DNA from: Xaviernesmea oryzae
GTDB lineage: Bacteria; Pseudomonadota; Alphaproteobacteria; Rhizobiales; Rhizobiaceae
Direction: 5' to 3'
DNA: 64,000 bases
NCBI RefSeq assembly: GCF_900109605.1
Contig: NZ_FOAM01000004.1
Coordinates: forward strand, 124,001 to 188,000
A model generated the notes under the pieces. That model worked only from the letters and a program-made list of their open reading frames with translations. It did not search any database and had not been told where the DNA came from. Made by a program: the position numbers and the translations under genes. Shown piece after piece: positions 57,756 through 64,000 of this stretch; the stretch's first letter is position 1; each line of letters opens with the position of its first letter.

Positions 57756-59387
57756 TCAATGCGGAATATCCATCTGCCGTCTGAACTGCTCATAAGGATG
57801 GGGCAGGATGGTCTGACGCTCGATCATGCGATGGACGCGCGGCGTCCCCTCGCCGCGATGGAGCGCGTGGAGCTGCTCGTGGATGCTTTTGTCGTCTTGC
57901 GTGCGGCGCTGGTTGTGACGGACATAATCCACCCAGGTCGGCACATGATAGGTTTCCGTCCAGACGCGCGGATTTTCCAGATCCCGCATCAGGGCCCATT
58001 GGCCCGCGCCATCGCGGATGCGCACGCGGCGACGCTCGCCCATGATGGCGAGGAACGCCGGCACGTCAGCCTCGTCGATCTCATAGTCGATCAAGACGAC
58101 GATCGGCCCGGAGCGCGGAGTGAGATCCAGCTTCAGCATGGGCTCGGTGAAACTGTTCAGCGGATCGAGGTTCAACGCCTCGAATTCCGGCAGGGCGAAG
58201 AAAAGGCCGAGAAACGCTCCGACGAGCATCAGCGCGGCCGAGGCATAAAGCGCCATGTCGGCCCCATATTGTTCGGCCGCCACGCCCCAGAACCAGCTGC
58301 CGGCAGCGATCCCGCCAAAGGTGGTGGTCTGATAGAGCGAGAGCGCGCGGGCGACGACCCAACGCGGCGTCGATAGCTGCACCGTCGTGTTAAACAGCGA
58401 GAGCGCCAGCACCCAGCCGGCGCCGGCGCCCAGCAGCGCCAGACAGGTGATCAGCGTCGTGCCGCTCCAGCCCGTCAGCGCCGAGCTGACGGCAAAGCCG
58501 AGAAAGGCGAGACGGACGATATTTTCGCCCGTCAGACGCTCGCGCAGACGCGCGCTGATCAATGCGCCGCCGATGGCGCCAAGCCCGAAGGCACCGAGCA
58601 AGAGGCCGTAGGTCAGCGGTCCGCCGGCCACCAGATCGCGCGCCACCAGCGGCAGAAGCGCCAGCACCGCGCTCGCCGCCAGGCCGAAGACGAAGCCGCG
58701 CAGCAGCACCTTCAGGATATTCGGCGACATGGCGACATAGCGCAAACCGGCGCCGATCGCCCGGCCGAGCGATTCGCGCGGCAAGACGGCGTCCACAGGC
58801 GGCCGCTTCCATCGGTGAAGCGCAAACAGCAGTGCGAAATAGGACAGGCTGTTGACCGCGAAGGCAGCGGCGGCACCGGCGGCGGCGACGATCGCCCCGC
58901 CGATCGCAGGCCCGATGCTGCGGGTCATGTTGAAGCCCACGGAGTTCAGCGCCACCGCACTGGGAAGGTGCTCGCGCGGTACCATGTCCCCGACCGAAGC
59001 CTGCCAGGCGGGATTGTTGAGCGCGGTGCCGCAGCCGATCAGGAAGGTGAAGGTCAGCAGCAGCCAGGGCGTCACGAAGCCGAGATAGGTGCAAATCGTC
59101 AGCAGCACGGAGACGATCAGCATGAAGATCTGTGCCACCATCATCAACCGGCGCCGGTCGAAACTGTCGGCAAGCGCGCCTGAGACCAGCGAAAACAGCA
59201 TGATCGGTGCTGACGTCGAGGCTTGGACGAGCGCCACCATATCGGAGGAGTTGGAAATCGACGTCATCATCCAGGCGGCGCCGACCGACTGAACCAACCC
59301 GCCGAAATTCGAGATGATGCTGGCAAACCAGATCAGCCGGAAGGTGTCATGCTTGAGCGGCGCGAGGGGAGACGTGGATTTCGGCAC
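57756..59387 (-). CDS. MFS transporter, MFS_3 type, with C-terminal soluble domain
   Basis: Inner-membrane transporter of about 543 aa with 12 hydrophobic segments in the MFS_3 (EntS-like) arrangement. Motif A reads GALADSFDRRRLMM and the helix-4/5 region GCGTALNNPAWQASVGDMVP. About 125 residues after helix 12 form a soluble C-terminal domain of the dimeric alpha-beta barrel (ABM-like) kind, a known but unexplained fusion. The GTG at 59387 (protein start VPKSTSPLAP) has AAGG upstream; an ATG at 59435 is the alternative. Substrate unknown. Confidence 0.85.
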   Translation of the reverse strand: MPKSTSPLAPLKHDTFRLIWFASIISNFGGLVQSVGAAWMMTSISNSSDMVALVQASTSAPIMLFSLVSGALADSFDRRRLMMVAQIFMLIVSVLLTICTYLGFVTPWLLLTFTFLIGCGTALNNPAWQASVGDMVPREHLPSAVALNSVGFNMTRSIGPAIGGAIVAAAGAAAAFAVNSLSYFALLFALHRWKRPPVDAVLPRESLGRAIGAGLRYVAMSPNILKVLLRGFVFGLAASAVLALLPLVARDLVAGGPLTYGLLLGAFGLGAIGGALISARLRERLTGENIVRLAFLGFAVSSALTGWSGTTLITCLALLGAGAGWVLALSLFNTTVQLSTPRWVVARALSLYQTTTFGGIAAGSWFWGVAAEQYGADMALYASAALMLVGAFLGLFFALPEFEALNLDPLNSFTEPMLKLDLTPRSGPIVVLIDYEIDEADVPAFLAIMGERRRVRIRDGAGQWALMRDLENPRVWTETYHVPTWVDYVRHNQRRTQDDKSIHEQLHALHRGEGTPRVHRMIERQTILPHPYEQFRRQMDIPH

Positions 59388-59694
59388 GGAGAGAGCGCCT
59401 TTCTGATGCGACGGCACGATGCAGCAGGTCGTCATCGCAAAACCTGCTGCGGCTTTGCCATGACGACCTGCGTCAGGCCAAACGTAAAGCGTGGCTACAC
59501 CCCGGAAAGAATGCGGCACGCCGTGGCAGACCAAGGTCGGAAACTAGACCTCACGCCAAATGCGGCAAGCGTTTGACCGGAGAAGGCGATCCATGGCTTT
59601 TGGCCTCTGTCGCAAATTTCGCGGAGCGGAATGTCTGCCATGCACAGGGCTTCAACCCATGGGTCCGGCACCGAGCCGGCTGCAAGGCTTGCAA
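59388..59694. other. Intergenic region upstream of the rimP leader
   Basis: Divergent promoter region for the MFS gene and the rimP operon. A minus-strand frame (59495-59725) is open but starts with TTG and lacks a ribosome site, so I do not call it. A GC-rich dyad near 59670 (CCGGC...GCCGG) is the only structure noted. Confidence 0.4.
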
Positions 59695-59778
59695 TTCCGG
59701 CAATTGCGGCGTATACGAGCCCCAAATTCTTGATCGGTAGATGAAGAGTGGGCCCGCGAGGACCCGCTCTTTTTTATT
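59695..59778 (+). promoter_or_regulatory. rimP leader attenuator
   Basis: A rho-independent terminator lies only 30 bases before the rimP start: the stem AAGAGTGGG / CCCGCTCTT (59744-59752 with 59763-59771, one G-T wobble) ends in a run of six T. No gene on this strand comes shortly before it, so it must act on the rimP operon's own leader. A rimP leader attenuator has been described in alphaproteobacteria, and this fits it. Feedback on ribosome-assembly and transcription factors is the likely purpose. Confidence 0.75.
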
Positions 59779-59804
59779 ACCGGCAAAGCGGGAGGCTGAA
59801 AGCT

Positions 59805-60440
59805 TTGTCCGACATGACCCCATCCGAAGCGGCCGCTGGCGCATCCGAACCCCGGCTGATTACCGAGACCGGCATCGAGCGCCGTGTGGCCGACATCATC
59901 GAGCCGGTGCTCGTGCCCATGGGCTACCGTCTGGTGCGCGTGCGGCTTCTGGCGCTGAACGGCACGACGCTGCAGATCATGGCCGAGCGCGAGGATGGCT
60001 CGATGACGGTCGAGGACTGCGAAGCCGTCTCCATGGCGATTTCGCCCGTTCTGGATGTGGATGATCCGATCGATAAGGCGTATCATCTGGAAGTCTCCTC
60101 GCCCGGCATGGACCGGCCGATGGTGCGCAAGTCCGATTTCGTGCGCTGGACCGGTCATGTGCTGAAATGCGAGACCTCGGTTCTGGTCGGCGGTCGCAAG
60201 CGCTTTCGCGGCACCATCGTCTCCACCGACGAGGATGGTTTCACGCTCGACCGCGACCAGCCCGCTCCCGGCGAGGACGCCCGGATCATCATTCCCTATT
60301 CGGCGCTGGCCGAGGGCAAGCTGATCCTGACGGATGACCTGATCCGCGATGCGCTCGCCGCCGACAAGAAGGCCAAGGCCGCCCGCGAGGCCGCCAATGA
60401 GAATTTCGAAGACGAGAATGAGGACGGCCCGCTCGACTGA
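59805..60440 (+). CDS. rimP: Ribosome maturation factor RimP
   Basis: Helps assemble the 30S subunit. The 211-aa protein has the two RimP domains: [19 protein letters not shown] and [14 protein letters not shown], then the C-terminal SH3-like barrel. An acidic tail (ENEDGPLD) extends beyond the shorter family forms. The TTG at 59805 has GGGAGG eight bases before it and is preferred to the ATG at 59814, which lies 17 bases away. First gene of rimP-nusA-ylxR-infB behind an attenuator. Confidence 0.93.
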   Translation: MSDMTPSEAAAGASEPRLITETGIERRVADIIEPVLVPMGYRLVRVRLLALNGTTLQIMAEREDGSMTVEDCEAVSMAISPVLDVDDPIDKAYHLEVSSPGMDRPMVRKSDFVRWTGHVLKCETSVLVGGRKRFRGTIVSTDEDGFTLDRDQPAPGEDARIIIPYSALAEGKLILTDDLIRDALAADKKAKAAREAANENFEDENEDGPLD

Positions 60441-60508
60441 GGTCGACGCCGCCTTTCGAAGACAGACCTGGCTTCCCGCTGAGGAAGCGCCGCATGGAGA
60501 CCCAGACA

Positions 60509-62116
60509 ATGGCAGTCAGTGCTAACCGGCTTGAGCTTCTGCAGATCGCGGACGCTGTTGCGCGCGAAAAGGTGATCGACCGCGAGATCGTGCTTGCGGC
60601 CATGGCCGATGCGATCCAGAAAGCCGCGCGCTCGCGCTATGGCTCGGAAAGCAACATTCGCGCCGACATCAACTCCAAGACCGGCGAAATCCGCCTCCAG
60701 CGTCTGCTCGAAGTCGTCGACCATGCCGAGGACTATTCGACCCAGATCCCGCTGGCGCTGGCACGCGACCGCAACCCCGATGCGGCGCTCGGCGACTTCA
60801 TCGCCGATCCGTTGCCGCCGATGGATTTCGGCCGCATCGCCGCGCAGTCGGCCAAGCAGGTCATCGTCCAGAAGGTGCGCGAGGCCGAGCGCGACCGGCA
60901 GTTCGACGAATTCAAGGACCGTTTGGGCGAAATCGTCAACGGCACGGTCAAGCGTGTCGAATATGGCAATGTCATCGTCGATCTCGGCCGTGGCGAAGGC
61001 ATCATCCGCCGCGACGAGATGATCCCGCGCGAGAACATGCGCTATGGCGACCGCGTGCGCGCCTATGTCTATGATGTGCGCCGCGAGCAGCGCGGGCCGC
61101 AGATCTTCCTGTCGCGCACCCATCCGCAGTTCATGGTCAAGCTCTTCACCATGGAAGTGCCCGAAATCTACGACGGCATCATCCAGATCAAGTCGGTCGC
61201 CCGCGATCCCGGTTCGCGCGCCAAGATCGCCGTCATCTCCAATGACAGCTCCATCGATCCGGTCGGCGCCTGCGTCGGTATGCGCGGCAGCCGCGTCCAG
61301 GCCGTCGTCGGCGAGCTGCAGGGCGAGAAGATCGACATCATTCCCTGGTCGCCGGAGCCCGCCTCCTTCATCGTCAACGCGCTGCAGCCTGCCGAAGTGG
61401 CCAAGGTGGTGCTGGACGAGGATGCCGAGCGTATCGAAGTGGTCGTGCCGGATGAGCAGCTGTCGCTCGCCATCGGCCGCCGTGGCCAGAACGTGCGTCT
61501 CGCCTCGCAGCTGACGGGCTGGGACATCGACATCATGACGGAGCAGGAAGAGTCCGAGCGCCGCCAGAAGGAATTCAACGAGCGCACGCAGCTGTTCATG
61601 AACGCGCTCGACGTCGACGAAATGGTCGGCCAGGTGCTTGCTTCCGAGGGCTTCGCCCAGGTGGAAGAACTGGCCTATGTCGATCTGGACGAAATCGCCT
61701 CGATCGATGGCTTCGACGAGGACACGGCCAATGAGCTGCAGACGCGCGCCCGCGAATTCCTGGAGCGCCTGGAAGCCGAAATGGATGCCAAGCGCAAGGA
61801 ACTCGGCGTTGCCGACGAGCTGCGCCAGATCGACGGCATGACCGGCCAGATGCTCGTTGCGCTCGGCGAAGACGGGATCAAGACCATTGAAGACTTCGCC
61901 GGTTGCGCGGCCGACGATCTCGTCGGCTGGTCCGAACGTAAGAATGGCGAGACCAAGCGCTTCGACGGTCTGTTCTCCAAGCTCGAGATCTCGCGCGCCG
62001 AGGCCGAGAACATGATCCTGCAGGCACGGCTTGCCGCCGGATGGATTTCAGAGGAAGACCTTGCACGAGAGCAGGAAGAACTCCAAATAACGGAAGGCGA
62101 CGAGGAAGAGGCCTGA
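60509..62116 (+). CDS. nusA: Transcription termination/antitermination factor NusA
   Basis: Binds RNA polymerase and controls pausing, termination and antitermination. The 535-aa protein has the N-terminal polymerase-binding domain, S1 ([20 protein letters not shown]), two KH domains ([37 protein letters not shown]), and two acidic C-terminal repeats, as in E. coli. ATG at 60509 ([12 protein letters not shown]) matches homologues, and an in-frame ATG at 60494 adds five residues. ylxR follows after 31 bases. Confidence 0.97.
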   Translation: MAVSANRLELLQIADAVAREKVIDREIVLAAMADAIQKAARSRYGSESNIRADINSKTGEIRLQRLLEVVDHAEDYSTQIPLALARDRNPDAALGDFIADPLPPMDFGRIAAQSAKQVIVQKVREAERDRQFDEFKDRLGEIVNGTVKRVEYGNVIVDLGRGEGIIRRDEMIPRENMRYGDRVRAYVYDVRREQRGPQIFLSRTHPQFMVKLFTMEVPEIYDGIIQIKSVARDPGSRAKIAVISNDSSIDPVGACVGMRGSRVQAVVGELQGEKIDIIPWSPEPASFIVNALQPAEVAKVVLDEDAERIEVVVPDEQLSLAIGRRGQNVRLASQLTGWDIDIMTEQEESERRQKEFNERTQLFMNALDVDEMVGQVLASEGFAQVEELAYVDLDEIASIDGFDEDTANELQTRAREFLERLEAEMDAKRKELGVADELRQIDGMTGQMLVALGEDGIKTIEDFAGCAADDLVGWSERKNGETKRFDGLFSKLEISRAEAENMILQARLAAGWISEEDLAREQEELQITEGDEEEA

Positions 62117-62147
62117 GAGGCCGATCCCTCATCGGCTGGTTCCGCTG

Positions 62148-62882
62148 ATGCCTGACCCCATCCTGCCTGAAGACGACGTGCCGGCCGCCGGCACGCCTCA
62201 TGGCGCGGCGCTCCTCGATCCCGTCGATGCCGACTATCCGGTGGATGGCAAGACCGAGGGCAATGGACGGCTGTGTATCGTCACCCGCCAGAGCCTGCCG
62301 GCTGACGATCTGATCCGCTTCGTTGCCGCCCCTGACGGCAGCGTGGTGCCGGATATAAAGCGCCGGCTTCCCGGGCGGGGCTGCTGGGTTACCGCACGCC
62401 GCTCGATGATCGACCAGGCCGTCAAGCGCAAGCTGTTTGCCCGTGGTCTGAAGGCGCAGGTCAAGGCCGATGCCGATCTCGGCGAAACGGTCGACCGGCT
62501 CTTGGCCGCAGACCTTGCCGGCATGATCAACCTGGCGCGCAAGGCCGGGCAATTCACCACCGGCGCATCCAAGGTGGAGCAGGCCGTGCGCGGACAAGCC
62601 GCGCTTGCCGTGTTCCATGCCACCGACGCCGCAGCGGACGGCGTGCGAAAAATCAGCCAGGCCCGCAAGGCTATGAGCTTCGTCACCGACAATGGCAGCG
62701 AGGTTCCTGCGTTCCGCTTCTTCACGGCGGAAGAAGGGGACACGTTGTTTGGAAGTAATTCTTTTATCCATGCCGCAGCGCTTGCGGGGCAGGCGGGTGA
62801 GGGTGTAGTGAAGCGCGCAACAATGCTCGACATGTACCGGGACACTGTAGCGATGGGCACTTCTCGCCAATTGACACCATGA
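62148..62882 (+). CDS. ylxR: YlxR (DUF448) RNA-binding protein fused to L7Ae-like domain
   Basis: A 244-aa protein in the nusA-infB cluster. The DUF448 domain (GRLCIVTRQSLPADDLIRFV, then LPGRGCWVTARRS) is followed by an L7Ae-like RNA-binding domain (about residues 120-190: MINLARKAGQFTTGASKVEQ). The fusion is the usual alphaproteobacterial form. The C-terminal 50 residues are poorly conserved. It probably helps ribosome or RNA handling near IF-2. Confidence 0.92.
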   Translation: MPDPILPEDDVPAAGTPHGAALLDPVDADYPVDGKTEGNGRLCIVTRQSLPADDLIRFVAAPDGSVVPDIKRRLPGRGCWVTARRSMIDQAVKRKLFARGLKAQVKADADLGETVDRLLAADLAGMINLARKAGQFTTGASKVEQAVRGQAALAVFHATDAAADGVRKISQARKAMSFVTDNGSEVPAFRFFTAEEGDTLFGSNSFIHAAALAGQAGEGVVKRATMLDMYRDTVAMGTSRQLTP

Positions 62883-62980
62883 TGCGCAAGGCCAGCACAC
62901 GAACGCTTCGCGCACGCACGACGAAAATCGAAAAACGGGGTCAGGTCTAACCGGTCCGGCCCTGAGGGAAACGGAACGGA

Positions 62981-64000
62981 ATGACCGATAATAACGACGA
63001 CAAGACGCTCGGCAAGAAGACGCTGACGCTTCGCCCTTCGGGCGTGAGCCAGGGCACCGTGCGCCAGGATATGGGCCGCGGCCGCACCAAGGCCGTCGTG
63101 GTCGAAACACGTAAGCGCCGGCCTATGCGTCCGGAAGACGAGAAGCCGGTCACCCCGATCGCCTCGCCTCCCCGTCCGCAGGCGGAAGTTCGCCCTGCCG
63201 CACCGGCTCCGGCAGCGCCTGCCGCGGAAGCACCTGCGGTCAGCGCAGCGCCCGTTGCCAGTGCTGCACCGGCGCCCGCGCGCCCCGCACCGCCGAGCCA
63301 GCTGGCACAGCCGCAGCGCCCGCAGGGCCAGCCCCCTCGTCCGCAGGGACAGGGTGCACGCCCGCAAGGCCAGTCGGCGCGCCCGCAGGGCCAGGGCGGT
63401 CGTCCTCAGGGCCAAGGTGGCCGCGACTCCCGCTATGACTCACCGCGCCACGACTCGGGCCGCCCGGATCCGAACCGCCGCACCGGCGTCGTTCTGAACC
63501 AGCTTTCGCCCGACGAGATCGACGCTCGCCGCCGTGCTCTGGCCGAAGCCCAGGCACGCGACGCCGAGGATGCACGCCGCCGCGCCATCGATGAAGAGCG
63601 TCGCCGCGTGGAAGAGGCAGAGCGTCAGCAGCGCGAGGCCGAAGAGGCTGCCCGTCGTGCCGCAGAAGAAGCTGCCCGTGCGCCGGCAGAACGCGAAGCC
63701 GCGCGCCTGGCCGCAGAGGAAGCCGCCAAGGCTGAGGCTGCCGCCGCTGCGCAGGCTGCCGAAGCGGCAGCCCGTCCGGCCCAGCGCCGCACCGACGATC
63801 GGACCGCCCGCCCGCAGGCCGGACGCCCGGCAGCCGCCGCACCGGCTGCTGCACCTGCGGCAGCCCCGGCCGGCCTTCGTGGCCGCAAGGCGGATGAAGA
63901 CGAGGAAGGCAGCAAGCCCCGCGGTGGCGCGCCGATCCGCGGCAAGGTCACACGGCCCGAGCCGGCCAAGGTTCCCCCGCGGCCGAAGACCGAAGAGGAA
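62981..64000 (+). CDS. infB: Translation initiation factor IF-2 (5' part, cut by window edge)
   Basis: Only the first 340 codons lie in the window, all in the N-terminal extension; the GTPase domain is beyond the edge. It begins [17 protein letters not shown], the alphaproteobacterial IF2-N start. A Pro/Ala-rich linker with five RPQGQ-type heptads (63317-63421) is followed by a long charged coiled coil ([20 protein letters not shown] and on) and another Ala/Pro linker. AACGGA precedes the ATG. Last visible gene of the rimP operon. Confidence 0.96.
   Translation, partial: MTDNNDDKTLGKKTLTLRPSGVSQGTVRQDMGRGRTKAVVVETRKRRPMRPEDEKPVTPIASPPRPQAEVRPAAPAPAAPAAEAPAVSAAPVASAAPAPARPAPPSQLAQPQRPQGQPPRPQGQGARPQGQSARPQGQGGRPQGQGGRDSRYDSPRHDSGRPDPNRRTGVVLNQLSPDEIDARRRALAEAQARDAEDARRRAIDEERRRVEEAERQQREAEEAARRAAEEAARAPAEREAARLAAEEAAKAEAAAAAQAAEAAARPAQRRTDDRTARPQAGRPAAAAPAAAPAAAPAGLRGRKADEDEEGSKPRGGAPIRGKVTRPEPAKVPPRPKTEEE
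63317..63421 (+). repeat. Five in-frame 21-base repeats in infB
   Basis: Codons 113-147 encode five tandem heptads of the form RPQGQxx, with the PQGQ core spaced exactly seven residues apart. Third positions differ between copies, so selection on the protein or older duplication is more likely than recent slippage. The linker is disordered and its repeat number may vary between strains. Confidence 0.8.

Noticed and set aside
59495-59725. Minus-strand 76-codon frame between the MFS gene and rimP
   Set aside because: It starts with TTG without a ribosome site and overlaps the rimP leader. The N-terminal part looks like a signal sequence, so it is not fully excluded, but support is too weak.

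Overview
The window is chromosomal DNA from an alphaproteobacterium of the order Hyphomicrobiales (Rhizobiales), most likely the family Rhizobiaceae. The GC content looks high and GC third positions open long false frames on both strands. Many products have a rhizobial form: PncB of 434 aa, PmtA phospholipid N-methyltransferase, a CycM-like cytochrome c, a RopA-type porin, a short SRP RNA upstream of dnaX-ybaB-recR, and the rimP-nusA-ylxR-infB cluster with a leader attenuator. No replication genes other than dnaN, no prophage, no CRISPR, no rRNA and no tRNA were seen.

Layout. 1-10.7 kb: a small conserved protein, an NMT1/SsuA-type ABC importer (permease, ATPase, binding protein), a chemoreceptor, pncB, a GGDEF-EAL protein whose GGDEF site is degenerate, and three small genes. 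10.8-15 kb: an HxlR regulator divergent from an oxidoreductase, and a DHA2-type MFS exporter divergent from a LysR regulator. 15-17.7 kb is an accessory patch beside the 3' end of guaA: a LysR 3' remnant, an unrecognised six-helix membrane protein, an HTH-like gene broken by an in-frame TAG, and a Phd-VapC toxin-antitoxin pair with a perfect 18-bp palindrome in front of it. 17.7-21.3 kb: guaA, an MTA/SAH nucleosidase with a thioesterase, and tspO. 21.5-26.9 kb: a four-gene periplasmic iron cassette (imelysin, di-heme oxidoreductase, second imelysin, DUF1513). 27-38.5 kb: rsmB-like methyltransferase, rlpA, a gst-queG-SDR operon, uppP, a 53-residue exported peptide, an NDUFA9-like protein, pyrF and pmtA. 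38.7-46.4 kb: dnaN, rsmI-yraN, small proteins, an AEC carrier, cycM, kdsB-pheA. 46.7-50.4 kb: porin and a second chemoreceptor. 50.6-57.7 kb: nudC-HIT, SRP RNA, dnaX-ybaB, a MOSC protein, recR and a lytic transglycosylase. 57.8-64 kb: an MFS_3 transporter, then rimP-nusA-ylxR-infB, with infB cut by the window edge.

Most of the window is conserved housekeeping DNA: nucleotide and cofactor synthesis, DNA replication and repair, translation, and envelope synthesis. The places most worth following are the patch beside guaA, the imelysin/di-heme cassette whose two imelysins differ at the metal-site motif, a C7 run in dnaX with stops close by in both alternative frames, and the small hidden peptide gene at 33.3-33.5 kb. 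I did not find a clearly new multi-gene system. Predictions rest on reading motifs and gene order, and no database search was possible.
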